A stretch of 64,000 nucleotides of DNA from Bacteroidales bacterium (GCA_017550405.1 JAFZPH010000023.1:1-64000); one strand, 5' to 3'; counted from the first letter of the stretch, positions 6,367 through 16,094 are shown. Numbers and translations: made by a program. Notes: generated by a model not told the origin, from the letters alone.

Positions 6367-8549
6367 TAGGCTGGCTGCTGGCAGCCATCGCCACCCTCGT
6401 CTACCTCCTCACCCTCGAACCCTCGGTCAGTTTCTGGGACAGCGGCGAGTTTATTGCCGTCTCCTACCTCCTGCAGGTAGGCCATCCTCCTGGAGCCCCC
6501 TTCTACCAACTGCTTGCCCACGCCTTCTCGTGGTTCGCACCGTCGCCCATGCTGGTGGCCCGCTGCTGCAACGCCCTCTCCGCCGTCAGCGGAGGCCTCA
6601 CCGTCATGTTCCTTTTCTGGACCATACTCCTCCTCTCCCCTGCCGACAAACCCAAACCCTTCGTCGCGGCCGCCGTGGGTGCACTCTGCTATCTCTTCTG
6701 CGACACCGCATGGTTCTCCGCCGTCGAGAGTGAGGTCTACAGCCTGGCCATGCTCATCGCTTCCGTCATCCTATGGGCGATACTGCGGTGGTACCGCTGC
6801 ACCGACCCCCGCCAGGCACCCCGCTGGCTCTGCCTCATCGCACTCCTCCTCGGCTTGGGCTTCTGCACCCATCTCCTCACCCTCCTCACCGCTCCCGTGC
6901 TTCTGCTGCTGTTCATCTTCAAGGTGGCGAAAGAGCGCAAGGAACAACTCGACAAAGGGAAAGGAAAGGTCCCCTTCAAGTCGCAAAACCTCCATTCCCT
7001 GCTCCGCATAAGCCCCTTTCTCATCCTGTTCTTCCTCATCGGCCTCACCCCCTATCTCATCATCCCCATCCGCGCTGCCGCCGGAACACCTATCAACGAA
7101 GGCCACCCCTCCACCTATGCCGACTTCAAGACCTACATCACCCGCGAGCAATACGAGAAAGCCCCCCTATACCCCCGCATGTGGCGGCACCACAAAAACG
7201 ACGCCCTTTACGCCTCCGACTGGAGCGGCGGCGACACCACCCTTGTGGGCAACCTGCGCTACTACGGCTCGTACCAGCTCACCTATATGTATCTGCGCTA
7301 CCTGATGTGGAACTTCGCCGGACGCTACAACGACCGCCAGGGCTACGGTTCGCCCCAGAACGGGCAATTCATCACAGGCATCCCACCCATCGACCGCCTG
7401 CTTGTAGGCACCGGCGCCCGTCCGCCCGACAGCCTCCACACCCGCGGCCACAACACCTATTTCCTCCTTCCTCTGCTCCTCGGCCTCATTGGTGCCTATG
7501 TCCTTCTTTCGCGACGTCGTGCCTTCTGGACAGTTTTCACGCTCTTCCTCATGGGTGGTGTCATTCTCTCCCTCTACCTCAACCACCCCACTTACGAACC
7601 TCGCGAGCGCGACTACGCCTACATCCTCAGCTTCTATGCCTTCTGCATCTTCATCGCCTTCGGCGTGCAATGGCTAGTGGACAAAGCCGGCAAGGTAACT
7701 GGCAAAGCACGTCGCCCGCTGACGTGCGTCACCTGCCTTGTTGTGTTTGCGGTACCCGCCCTCATGGCATTCCAGAACTGGGACGACCACGACCGCAGCC
7801 ACCGCTACATCGCCCACGACACCGGAGCCAATATCCTCCACTCCTGCGACTGGCACCCGCAGGGCACCGTCCTCTTTACTTATGGCGACAACGACACCTT
7901 CCCACTCTGGTACCTGCAGGCAGTTGAAGGAACGCGCCTCGACATCCGCGTCGAGAATATCGGCCTCATGGGCCGCCAACGCTTTGCCGAGCTCTTTGAA
8001 GAAAGCGTCGAGCTGTCCCGACCCATCTACTTCACCCACTACGCCTACGACCATTTCCGCCGATTCTACCCCGGACGGCTGCAGCTCGAAGGCAACGCCT
8101 ACCGCCTCATGCCGCACCCCTGCGACAGCGTGGCCACCGCACCGTTCCTCCGCCACCTCGACAGCATGGAGTGGCACCCCGTGCAACACGTCTATGTCGA
8201 TGAAACAGGTTGCAAATTCATTGAGCAATACTGGCGCGACGTGCTGTTGCTCGCCCAGAACCTCATCGCCCAAGGCGAGGACTCCGCCGCACGCCATGCC
8301 CTCGGCACCACCCTCGGCCACCTCCCCGTCGACGTCCTACAGGACCCCCGACTCGTCTACGACATCGCCCAAGCCTGTCTTGCCGCTGGCGACACCGCCG
8401 CACACCGCTCCCTGTCGGTATACCTCCGCGCCACGCTGGCCGAGCAGCTCGACTACTACCACACCATGTCGAGCGCCCGCCAAGCCACCATGCCCTACAC
8501 CCTTGCTCCCCGCGAAGAATTGATGCACCAACTCACAACAGAACTATAA
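6327..8549 (+). CDS. DUF2723 polytopic membrane protein (GT-C-like)
   Basis: A 740-residue membrane protein. The start region LLAAIATLVYLLTLEPSVSF is followed by the acidic motif WDSGEF in the first external loop, and HPPGAPFYQLLAH follows it. This is the DUF2723 signature, related to GT-C glycosyltransferases and the TMEM260 mannosyltransferase. About ten membrane segments end near residue 470. A soluble C-terminal domain (RDYAYILSFYAF, YGDNDTFPLWYLQAVEG) follows. It is shorter than many relatives, which carry further C-terminal repeats. The ATG at 6327 is the only start that keeps the first membrane segment, although it overlaps lptE by 40 bp. A role in O-glycosylation of exported proteins is plausible but unproven. 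Confidence 0.85.
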   Translation: MRRHFQQVRSELVVGWLLAAIATLVYLLTLEPSVSFWDSGEFIAVSYLLQVGHPPGAPFYQLLAHAFSWFAPSPMLVARCCNALSAVSGGLTVMFLFWTILLLSPADKPKPFVAAAVGALCYLFCDTAWFSAVESEVYSLAMLIASVILWAILRWYRCTDPRQAPRWLCLIALLLGLGFCTHLLTLLTAPVLLLLFIFKVAKERKEQLDKGKGKVPFKSQNLHSLLRISPFLILFFLIGLTPYLIIPIRAAAGTPINEGHPSTYADFKTYITREQYEKAPLYPRMWRHHKNDALYASDWSGGDTTLVGNLRYYGSYQLTYMYLRYLMWNFAGRYNDRQGYGSPQNGQFITGIPPIDRLLVGTGARPPDSLHTRGHNTYFLLPLLLGLIGAYVLLSRRRAFWTVFTLFLMGGVILSLYLNHPTYEPRERDYAYILSFYAFCIFIAFGVQWLVDKAGKVTGKARRPLTCVTCLVVFAVPALMAFQNWDDHDRSHRYIAHDTGANILHSCDWHPQGTVLFTYGDNDTFPLWYLQAVEGTRLDIRVENIGLMGRQRFAELFEESVELSRPIYFTHYAYDHFRRFYPGRLQLEGNAYRLMPHPCDSVATAPFLRHLDSMEWHPVQHVYVDETGCKFIEQYWRDVLLLAQNLIAQGEDSAARHALGTTLGHLPVDVLQDPRLVYDIAQACLAAGDTAAHRSLSVYLRATLAEQLDYYHTMSSARQATMPYTLAPREELMHQLTTEL

Positions 8550-8580
8550 ATCATCAACAACAAATTCAAAATCATTTATC

Positions 8581-9726
8581 ATGAAGAAAGCAATAAAAAT
8601 CATCCTGATTGTCTTAGTCTCAATCATCCTTGCCCTGACCGTAATTGTATGGTGTCTGTGGGGCGGAGAAATACGGACACTCTCATCACTGAAACAAGTG
8701 GACGGCAACCCCTACCTCTATGCCATGGAGTACAAAGCCTCGTATGACCTCGACGAAATCATTGAACGCGATGTAGACCAAAACGCCGAACTGCTCAACT
8801 ACGTCACCGCCAAGATAGGCAAAGGTATCCCCATCAAAGGGAAGAGCGCACAGGTGGCCGACGAAAACGGCAAGCTGGAGACATTCAACTGCACCAGTTT
8901 CCAGGTCAAGAACGCAACAGACAAAGGATTCCTTTATGGTCGCAACTACGATTATTTCGCCAACCCCACCCTGGTCACCATCTCCCGTCCAAAGAACGGC
9001 TATGCCTCCATGGCGGCAAGCGACATGTCCCACTTCGGCTACAATCTGGAATCCCTGCCCACCTCCTTCACCAAAAAGCTCATGTGCTTAGCCGCCATCT
9101 ATGCCCCGGTCGACGGTATAAACGAGAAAGGCCTCTGCACCTCCATCATGGCACTCCCCCACCAACCAGCCAACCAAAACAGCGGCAAACACTCCGTGGG
9201 GACAAGCATCATCATGCGCCTGTGGCTTGACCGCTGCGCCACAGTGGACGAAGCCCTGAACCTGCTGGCAACCGTAGACCTGCGTCACGACTCCATTGTC
9301 GGTTCGGGATACCACTACATGGTAGCCGACGCCTCCGGCGACTGCGCCATCATCGAGTTCGACAAAGAAGACGGGTGGAAAACACTCGTGCTGCGCAAAC
9401 CTTCCGACCAGCAGTACATGCTCGTCACCAACCACCTGCTCTCGCCCAAATACCGCACCGACACCCCCGACCCCGCAGTGGGCAACCCCAACAGCAAGAG
9501 CTGGTGGCGCTACGAGACTGCCGATAACTATCTGAAAGCCCTCGGCGGCGTCCTCACACCCGACCAAGCACAAGAATGCCTCAACATGGTGCATTGGGAC
9601 CATTTGGTACTCCCCAACGGCAAGGTGGAAGTAACCCAACACTCGAATATCTACGACCAACAGATGCTCTCTCTTCGCCTGCGCATGTGGAATGAATTGG
9701 ACAAATCCCACTTCTTCCAACTTTAA
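8581..9726 (+). CDS. Membrane-anchored Ntn amidase (choloylglycine hydrolase/AAT-like)
   Basis: A 381-residue linear amide C-N hydrolase. After an N-terminal membrane anchor (IKIILIVLVSIILALTVIVW) the nucleophile is probably Cys104 in FNCTSF, followed by the conserved GFLYGRNYDY (Arg and Asp of the Ntn site) and GINEKGLCTSIMAL. Such enzymes are made as proenzymes and cut just before the cysteine; the roughly 100-residue leader here fits the acyl-transferase/acid-ceramidase branch better than bile salt hydrolases, which start with the Cys. The substrate is unknown. It acts outside the inner membrane. It is 31 bp after the DUF2723 gene, probably the same transcript. Confidence 0.82.
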   Translation: MKKAIKIILIVLVSIILALTVIVWCLWGGEIRTLSSLKQVDGNPYLYAMEYKASYDLDEIIERDVDQNAELLNYVTAKIGKGIPIKGKSAQVADENGKLETFNCTSFQVKNATDKGFLYGRNYDYFANPTLVTISRPKNGYASMAASDMSHFGYNLESLPTSFTKKLMCLAAIYAPVDGINEKGLCTSIMALPHQPANQNSGKHSVGTSIIMRLWLDRCATVDEALNLLATVDLRHDSIVGSGYHYMVADASGDCAIIEFDKEDGWKTLVLRKPSDQQYMLVTNHLLSPKYRTDTPDPAVGNPNSKSWWRYETADNYLKALGGVLTPDQAQECLNMVHWDHLVLPNGKVEVTQHSNIYDQQMLSLRLRMWNELDKSHFFQL

Positions 9727-9808
9727 AAACAATCAAGCGCGACACAATAATGAAATCCTATCCGCGTTATAGGAAATAAAAAAGGAAACAAACAAAATAT
9801 CACACATC

Positions 9809-10342
9809 ATGAAAAAGTTATCTTTTATCCTGCTGGCCTTCGTCGCCATGTTGACATGCGGCTGTGAGAAAGACCCCACCGACACTCCCGGTGGCAACAA
9901 CCCCTCCGTCCCCACCATCGACATCAAGCCTTATCTCGGCACCTACCTCATGACAAGGCACACCGACCTCATCTTCACCGTGGCCGGAATCAACATACCC
10001 ATCGACCGCGACCTGGATGTTGAGACCATCACCATAAAGAAAGACCCTGCCCAGGAGTACGGAGTCATCATGTCCAGCTCGGACGGCATGTATCTGCGAG
10101 GCATCATCGACACTATAGGTCTTCACCTGCAGAACGATACCATCAAGTTCGACATCGACACCCTGAATGTGAAGGCCTCGCTGAGGGCGACCCTTACACA
10201 CCCTGTGATTTCGGCTCCGGTGAACGGCGTGATGGATTGGACAAGCACAGCAAGCGGGACAGCCAGTGCCGTCGTCCCGATAGTGGGAACCATCACAGGA
10301 ACCATCACGGGCAATATGCATTACCGCACAGCGTTGAGATAA
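9809..10342 (+). CDS. Lipoprotein of unknown function
   Basis: A 177-residue lipoprotein (MKKLSFILLAFVAMLTCGCE, lipobox TCGC) with an Asp/Thr/Pro-rich linker (DPTDTPGGNNPSVP). A beta-rich domain then ends in VPIVGTITGTITGNMHYRTA. It resembles the small lipocalin-like lipoproteins common in Bacteroidales, but I cannot assign a family. It is followed directly by a strong terminator, so it closes the lptE-DUF2723-amidase strand run. Confidence 0.75.
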   Translation: MKKLSFILLAFVAMLTCGCEKDPTDTPGGNNPSVPTIDIKPYLGTYLMTRHTDLIFTVAGINIPIDRDLDVETITIKKDPAQEYGVIMSSSDGMYLRGIIDTIGLHLQNDTIKFDIDTLNVKASLRATLTHPVISAPVNGVMDWTSTASGTASAVVPIVGTITGTITGNMHYRTALR

Positions 10343-10350
10343 CAACAAAC

Positions 10351-10382
10351 AAAAAAAGCAGACTTTCAAGTCTGCTTTTTTG
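10351..10382. terminator. Rho-independent terminator
   Basis: A 9-bp stem (AGCAGACTT with AAGTCTGCT) with a 2-nt loop is flanked by an A7 run on the left and a T7 run on the right. It sits between the lipoprotein gene (plus) and tRNA-His (minus) and can terminate both. Confidence 0.88.
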
Positions 10383-10391
10383 TTTCCCGAG

Positions 10392-10466
10392 GGTGGGAGG
10401 TGGGGCTCGAACCCACGACCTCCAGATCCACAATCTGGCGCTCTAACCAGCTGAACTACGCCCACC
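10392..10466 (-). tRNA. tRNA-His (GTG)
   Basis: The minus strand folds as a cloverleaf: the anticodon arm CCAGA-TTGTGGA-TCTGG gives anticodon GTG (His). The D arm is GTTCAGCTGGTTAGAGC and the T arm is GTGGG-TTCGAGC-CCCAC. An extra 5' G opposite C73 is the usual histidine identity element. As I read it, the acceptor stem has one C-U mismatch at 6-67. CCA is not encoded. Confidence 0.93.
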
Positions 10467-10540
10467 GTGCTGATTCGGAAATCGGCTGCAAAATTACTAC
10501 TTTTTTCTGACATGACAAAATTTAATTTGAAAAAAAGTTG

Positions 10541-10548
10541 TATCTTTG
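10541..10548 (+). promoter_or_regulatory. -7 box directly before the trmH-family start
   Basis: TATCTTTG at 10541-10548 is followed after only 4 nt by the ATG of the methyltransferase gene at 10553. With the usual distance from -7 box to transcription start, the mRNA would begin at or within a base or two of the ATG, that is, leaderless. No convincing -33 TTTG is seen. Confidence 0.6.
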
Positions 10549-10552
10549 CCTT

Positions 10553-11299
10553 ATGATATCTAAGAAGAAACTGAAGGAACTGTCTGTATATAAGCAACAA
10601 AAACACTGCAAAGAAGCAGGAGTTTTTGTTGTCGAAGGGGTGAAGATGTGCCACGAGGCAATGGCTGCAAAAGCCTCCATAAAGGTGGTCTGCGCCACAA
10701 AATCGTGGCTTGAACAGCACCCTAATCTGCCTTCAATCGCAGAAGTATATGAAGTAGAAGAAGATAACCTATCGCGACTCAGTCACATGACCACCCCCAA
10801 CGAGGTGTGGATGCTGGTGGAGCGCGACCTTCCCGCCATTCCCGAGGGGCAGCCCCTCGTCCTAGCCCTCGACCGCCTGCAGGACCCCGGCAACCTCGGC
10901 ACCATCATCCGCACCGCCGACTGGTTCGGTGTGCGGCGCATCGTCTGCAGTCCCGACTCGGTATCTTGCTTCAATCCCAAAGTGGTGCAGAGCACCATGG
11001 GGAGCCTGTTCCGCACCTCCGTCAGCTATACCGACCTGCACGAATACCTTAACAACTGCAGTAAACCCGTCTTCGGAGCGCTTCTCGACGGCCAGAGCAT
11101 CTGGAGCCCTCAAACGCCCCTGCAACTTCCCGCAGAAGGGGCAGTGCTGGTGGTCGGCAACGAGAGCCGCGGTATCAGTCCCGAGGTGCAGGCATGCATC
11201 ACCCATCGGGTGTCCATCCCCAACGTGGGAGGCACGGCAGAATCGCTCAACGCCAGTGTGGCTTGCGCCATCCTCATGGCACAACTCATCCACGGCTGA
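10553..11299 (+). CDS. TrmH/SpoU-family RNA 2'-O-methyltransferase
   Basis: A 248-residue SPOUT methyltransferase. The N-terminal substrate-binding domain (KHCKEAGVFVVEGVKMCHEA) is followed by the knotted SAM domain. Its motifs are LDRLQDPGNLGTIIRTADWF (motif 1), VLVVGNESRGISPEV (motif 2) and IPNVGGTAESLNASVACAIL (motif 3). It methylates ribose 2'-OH in rRNA or tRNA; the exact site cannot be told from sequence. The ATG at 10553 was chosen because MISKKKLKEL matches how the family begins and upstream codons lie in the promoter. Confidence 0.92.
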   Translation: MISKKKLKELSVYKQQKHCKEAGVFVVEGVKMCHEAMAAKASIKVVCATKSWLEQHPNLPSIAEVYEVEEDNLSRLSHMTTPNEVWMLVERDLPAIPEGQPLVLALDRLQDPGNLGTIIRTADWFGVRRIVCSPDSVSCFNPKVVQSTMGSLFRTSVSYTDLHEYLNNCSKPVFGALLDGQSIWSPQTPLQLPAEGAVLVVGNESRGISPEVQACITHRVSIPNVGGTAESLNASVACAILMAQLIHG

Positions 11300-11348
11300 A
11301 GCCACGAGCCCACATCGTTGGGCTATCAATCAACAAAACAGACTATAT

Positions 11349-12980
11349 TCAGCGCCCCACAATCAGTTTGGCGACATTCCCGTCGACATGGACGAAATAG
11401 GTCCCTGCCGGCCATGAATCAACGCAGATACGTGTTTCGGTCTGTCTAATGCACTGGCTGAGCATCGTTCGCCCCATCATGTCGGTCACCACCATGCGGC
11501 ACCCTTCAGGCCGGCTGGGGAGCGAGAGCGTCACCCACCCCTTGGCGGGATTGGGGCTGAGACGGAAAGGCTGTATACCGAGTATGTCGTTTACGGAAGC
11601 TGGTGTACGCAAAGCGAGGCTGAAGTCGGGAATGCCATACCCCATCTCGTCAGTAGGACTGGCAGCCAGCGACCCCCAGGCACGCACCGAGTCGCACAGC
11701 TGGCCGGGCGTCAATGCAGGGAAACGCTGCATCAGGCAGGCCATCATCCCCGCCATGATGGGGCATGAGAGGGAGGTGCCATTGGTGTACCTGAAAAGAC
11801 CGTCGGGGCTGGCGGAGAGAACCCTCTCGCCCATTGCCATCATATCGGGTTTGCGGTGACCCGTGGCTGTCGGACCGTGGGCACTGAAGCGGGCATGCAA
11901 TCCCGCGCTGTCGACAGCCCCCACTGTCAGCACCTGCGGCACATCGGCAGGGACATTGAGATGCTGGGGAAGAGCTTCCCCATCGTTACCGGCTGAATTG
12001 ACCACAAGCAAACCGCGCGTAGCGGCCACGGCCGCACCGCGCGAGATAGGTGCAGTGGCTCCGTCAAGGTCGGCAAGGGTATAGCTGAAAGTGCTGTCGT
12101 CGTAATTGAAATAGCCAAGCGAAGTACTTATCACATCTGCCCCAAGGCTGTCGAGATATTCCACTGCCGCCACCCAGTTGTACTCCTCGAGGGGTGTTTC
12201 GGTCAACGGATTCTCTGTGCGGCACAGCACGTACGAGGCCTTGGGAGCCGTGCCCACATACAGGCCGGGGACATACGCCGCCATGGTAGAGAGCACATGC
12301 GTGCCGTGGGAGTGCATCGTGAAGACATTGTTCTCGTTGGCCCATACAAAGTCGCGGGTGGCCAAAAGCCTGCCTCCGGAACGCATCGGAGCAAAGATAG
12401 CCGTCGTGTCCACACCGGGGAAACCGCAATCGCACACGCCTATTATGACACCCTGTCCTTGGAAGCCCGCAGCATGGAGCGCCCTGCCTCTCAGCTGTTC
12501 GATTTGGACATACGCCCCCGCGTAATATTCATAGCTGAAAGGTTGGGGCGAACGAAAACGGTGATGCTCGTAGCCGTAATTGGAAACCTCGGTGTCGGGC
12601 AGCGACACACTGCTGTTGTCGCACAAGATAACGGTATCCACAAAAGGGAACGGAGCGAAATCGTCCATATCCACCTTCCCAAGTGAGAAAACCACCACCC
12701 CGTTGAGCCACTTGGAGCGGTTCTGTACCGTGAAGCCCGCCTGCCGCAGCGATGCAATATAGCTTGGGTTGACAGGGAGGTCGAGACTATCCACAGCGAT
12801 GCCGAAACGCTGGCGGCGTTCCAACGCCCGGGACGAAAGAAAGCGCTCCGGACTATCAATACGGAAAGGGGAACCATCTTTGTCAGTGAAAGCGACCCAG
12901 TATTTATACATCTGCTGGCCATGCAGCATGGCCCCTCCAATCAACAAGAACAGAGCAAAGGCCAGGGAACGTCTTTTCAT
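11349..12980 (-). CDS. Subtilisin-family (S8) peptidase with T9SS sorting domain
   Basis: A 543-residue secreted protease with a signal peptide (MKRRSLAFALFLLIGGAMLHG), an inhibitor-like propeptide (to about residue 165) and an S8 catalytic domain. The triad is Asp184 (GVCDCGF), His225 (HSHGTHV) and Ser403 (NGTSLSCP), with oxyanion Asn332 (NSAGND). The last 80 residues (LSPNPAKGWVTLSLPS, MMGRTMLSQ, WPAGTYFVHV) form a type A T9SS sorting domain, so it is exported by T9SS and displayed or released. Its ATG overlaps the stop of the GH97-GH33 gene as ATGA, linking protein and glycan degradation in one unit. Confidence 0.92.
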   Translation of the reverse strand: MKRRSLAFALFLLIGGAMLHGQQMYKYWVAFTDKDGSPFRIDSPERFLSSRALERRQRFGIAVDSLDLPVNPSYIASLRQAGFTVQNRSKWLNGVVVFSLGKVDMDDFAPFPFVDTVILCDNSSVSLPDTEVSNYGYEHHRFRSPQPFSYEYYAGAYVQIEQLRGRALHAAGFQGQGVIIGVCDCGFPGVDTTAIFAPMRSGGRLLATRDFVWANENNVFTMHSHGTHVLSTMAAYVPGLYVGTAPKASYVLCRTENPLTETPLEEYNWVAAVEYLDSLGADVISTSLGYFNYDDSTFSYTLADLDGATAPISRGAAVAATRGLLVVNSAGNDGEALPQHLNVPADVPQVLTVGAVDSAGLHARFSAHGPTATGHRKPDMMAMGERVLSASPDGLFRYTNGTSLSCPIMAGMMACLMQRFPALTPGQLCDSVRAWGSLAASPTDEMGYGIPDFSLALRTPASVNDILGIQPFRLSPNPAKGWVTLSLPSRPEGCRMVVTDMMGRTMLSQCIRQTETRICVDSWPAGTYFVHVDGNVAKLIVGR

Positions 12981-15900
12981 AAATTGAGACGGAAATTATA
13001 GTACCACAATTCGCATGCCCCCGAGGGATTCAGCTCCACATACATGCCTATCGACCCATCGGGCAGAAGGGTCATGGATGAGTAGACAGATGGACCCGGA
13101 CAGAGCAGGATGGGATCCTGCCATGTGCGGCCCTCGTCGTAGCTGACAAAAAGGCTCACATCTTCGCGCTTCATAGAGTTGTTGATAGAGTGCAGCAGCA
13201 TGCTCTTGTCGCCAACACGATAGCGCAGCAGCTCGCCGTTGCATGAAGTGACGGACATTTCAAGCCAATAGCCTTGCTTGCCCCATGAGTGGCCGCCATC
13301 GGTGGAGATATTGTAGCCGCGCGGCCCATGTTGACGGACGCTCATCAGCACCGACCCATCTTCACGCTCTATGAGTTTGGCCTCGTTGCCACCGACAAAA
13401 GCGCGGTCAGAGACCTGCCACGTATAGCCGTTGTCGTCGGAATAGATGACGAAATTGTCGGCAACGGTCACTGCACTGGAGAGTGAAGCCACAAAAAGCA
13501 CCCTACCGGCATGCGGACCCTTGGCGAGACGGAGGCCGTTGCCACTGGTGACAAAGGCTCCATTGTATTCCTTGCAGAGGGGGTTCAGTGCTTTGCTGCC
13601 CCAAACGATTGAGGTGATGTCCTGTGGCTGCGACCATGTGATACCGTTGTCCTTGCTGCGGCAGACAAAGATGCGGATGGGGTTCTGTTCTGTCGATTGG
13701 AAGAAACCGTTATGCCCGGCAAAAAGACATAGCACATCGCCGTTGACACAGGTCACGAGCGCGGGGTCGCCATAGCCGCGGTCCTTGCCTGTTCCGCGGG
13801 CGATAGTGACGGGCTCCGACCAAGAGCGGCCGTTGTCGGTGCTGCGACGGCACACCACATCGATGTCTTGCGGGAGGTCGCTCTCGATGTGCTTGCGCTT
13901 GTCGTTCACCGCCAGCAACGAACCGTCGGGCATGGTGCAAATGGCGGGAATCCGATAGTTGGTGGAGCCATAGTCACCAGGGGCAAACAGCCGCTTCATG
14001 TATAGTTCCGACACCCCGTCCATCACCATCTCCTCAGCAGGGGTCAGTTTCGCCAGAAAACCGCCACCGGGAGCCAGATGCACCAGCAGGGGGCCTGAGA
14101 ATCGTTTCATCTCTCTTCTGCTATAGTCGCTACCCTTACGGTGGGCATTCTTTCCATCGGAATAGAGTTCGACATTGTATTTCGAAGCCTTGCCCGAGGC
14201 GGCAATCAGGCGGGGAATATCCACAGTAATGTCGCGTTCGGTCCAGTTGGTGATGCCGCCCACATACCAAGTGTCGCCCTTGCGACGGGCGGTGACGATA
14301 TATTCGCCCACCTCGCCTTGCAACACGATGGTCTCATCCCACACCGTGGGGAGGGACGCCACAAAACGGGTGTAGTCGGGTTCCTTCTCGTAATTGGTGG
14401 GGGAATCGCAAAGCATATTCAGCGGCGATTCCAGCACCACATAGAGCGCCAGCTGGTGGCAACGGGTGCCTTGGCTCATGGGCTCACTCCAGCAGGGGCT
14501 GTAGCATCCTTTTGCGGCGTTGTGCATGGCACCCTGGGTGTAGTCCATTGGGCCTGCTGCCTGGCGGATGAAAGGAATCTCGGTGTCGTACTGCACCTGA
14601 TTCCATGTGGCGGGAGCCCATTTCAACTGCTCCAGTCCTGCCACCCCCTCAAAGTTGAGCACATTGGGATAAGTGCGGTTGAGTCCCGCGGGCTTGAAAG
14701 CACCGTGGAAGTCGACCAGCAGGTGATACTTGGCACACATATTGGCGGCACGCCCGTAGAACTGGGTGACAATCTGGTCGTCGCGATCCATGAAATCAAT
14801 CTTGAAGCCCTTGATGCCCATCTCGCTGTAGTGCTGGCACACATGCTCCATATCGCGGTCGAAAGCGTAATAACCCGCCCAAAGTATCAGCCCCACGTTG
14901 CGTTCCTTGGCATACTGAGTCAACATAGGCAAGTCGATGTCCGGCACTACTTGGAAAAGGTCGGCCTTACCGTTCACCGCCCAACCCTCGTCGAGAATGA
15001 CATATTCAATGCCGTTTCGGGAGGCGAAATCAATATAATACTTGTAAGTATCGTTGTTGATGCCTGCTTTGAAGTTCACGCCGGCGAGATTCCAATTGTT
15101 CCACCAGTCCCAAGCCACCTTGCCGGGCTTAATCCAGCTGAGGTCTTGTACCTTGCAAGGCTCGCCCAAAAGGTAGCTCAGGTTATTCATGGCCAGGTCG
15201 GCACTGCTCTTGGCCACCATGGCGATGCGCCAAGGCAGGACGGAGAGTTTGTCCACCTTGGCAATATAGTCCTCGCGTTCCTTCACGAGCATCTGCAGGT
15301 TGTTGTGGCCGCCCTGTTCAAGGGTCTTGGGATAGCGGGCATGCTCGCCCTCCAACCGTACCCCTGCTGGGGTGTCGCCAGCCGGAGCGGTGTGGACTCC
15401 TAAGTACAGACCCGGATAGTCTATCAGTGTCGACTCTGTGAGGCATACCTTCACCCCATGCGAAGCATGTATCAGCAAGGGGAGGAAGCAAAGCCTCCGC
15501 GTGTCCATCTTGGAGAGCGGCAGAGTGACGTAGAGGTTCTCGAACGATGAGGAGAACTGGATGTCGTGGTTGTTCTCATCGAAGTTAATCACATAAGGCA
15601 CCGTGGCATCATAGTCACCGGCAAAGTTGTACTCCACCTTTTCGAAGCGCACATTGCAGGGCTTCACTATCTGGTAGCGGTAGGCAATGCCCTCATTGTA
15701 TGCACGGAAAACGAGATTGAGGTCTTTCCCTATCTGTAATGTCAACTGGTTGCAATGGTTGCGCATGGTTGCCTGACGAGTGAAAGGCGATGCCACCGTC
15801 TCGTCAATCACGCTAGTGGATGATTTGGTCACCGGCATGGCACCCGTAACGGACTTGCCGTATTCACGATTCAGACCCAAGTGCGAAGGCAACATAATCG

Positions 15901-16075
15901 TCACCCCGTTGTATACAATGTCGTAGGTGATTTCATTCTCGGCGGTAGCAACAATATGGCTGACCAGCTTACCGTCGGGCGACTTTAAAGTAAACTGCTG
16001 TTCCTTGGCATGAGACTGAAAGCCCATGCAGCAAAGCAGCACGCCCAAAATACAATATTGCAGAATATGTTTCAT
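12977..16075 (-). CDS. GH97 alpha-galactosidase-like / GH33 sialidase fusion
   Basis: A 1,032-residue two-enzyme protein with a signal peptide. Residues about 25-680 are GH97: N-terminal beta-sandwich, then a barrel with AWDWWNNWNLAGVNF, YVILDEGWA and GIKGFKIDFMDRDDQ. An Asp at 427 (FKIDF) is expected for the retaining alpha-galactosidase branch of GH97 rather than inverting SusB-like glucosidases. Residues about 690-1032 are a sialidase with YRIP (707-710), five Asp boxes (STDNGRSW, SKDNGITW, SDDNGYTW, STDGGHSW, SYDEGRTW), GGNEAKLIE and the likely nucleophile Tyr in GPSVYSSMTLL (about 997). The upstream gene is galactokinase, 98 bp away, and the downstream gene is a secreted protease with ATGA overlap. 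Confidence 0.9.
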   Translation of the reverse strand: MKHILQYCILGVLLCCMGFQSHAKEQQFTLKSPDGKLVSHIVATAENEITYDIVYNGVTIMLPSHLGLNREYGKSVTGAMPVTKSSTSVIDETVASPFTRQATMRNHCNQLTLQIGKDLNLVFRAYNEGIAYRYQIVKPCNVRFEKVEYNFAGDYDATVPYVINFDENNHDIQFSSSFENLYVTLPLSKMDTRRLCFLPLLIHASHGVKVCLTESTLIDYPGLYLGVHTAPAGDTPAGVRLEGEHARYPKTLEQGGHNNLQMLVKEREDYIAKVDKLSVLPWRIAMVAKSSADLAMNNLSYLLGEPCKVQDLSWIKPGKVAWDWWNNWNLAGVNFKAGINNDTYKYYIDFASRNGIEYVILDEGWAVNGKADLFQVVPDIDLPMLTQYAKERNVGLILWAGYYAFDRDMEHVCQHYSEMGIKGFKIDFMDRDDQIVTQFYGRAANMCAKYHLLVDFHGAFKPAGLNRTYPNVLNFEGVAGLEQLKWAPATWNQVQYDTEIPFIRQAAGPMDYTQGAMHNAAKGCYSPCWSEPMSQGTRCHQLALYVVLESPLNMLCDSPTNYEKEPDYTRFVASLPTVWDETIVLQGEVGEYIVTARRKGDTWYVGGITNWTERDITVDIPRLIAASGKASKYNVELYSDGKNAHRKGSDYSRREMKRFSGPLLVHLAPGGGFLAKLTPAEEMVMDGVSELYMKRLFAPGDYGSTNYRIPAICTMPDGSLLAVNDKRKHIESDLPQDIDVVCRRSTDNGRSWSEPVTIARGTGKDRGYGDPALVTCVNGDVLCLFAGHNGFFQSTEQNPIRIFVCRSKDNGITWSQPQDITSIVWGSKALNPLCKEYNGAFVTSGNGLRLAKGPHAGRVLFVASLSSAVTVADNFVIYSDDNGYTWQVSDRAFVGGNEAKLIEREDGSVLMSVRQHGPRGYNISTDGGHSWGKQGYWLEMSVTSCNGELLRYRVGDKSMLLHSINNSMKREDVSLFVSYDEGRTWQDPILLCPGPSVYSSMTLLPDGSIGMYVELNPSGACELWYYNFRLNL

Positions 16076-16094
16076 GTTTTTTTTCTTTTCTTAG

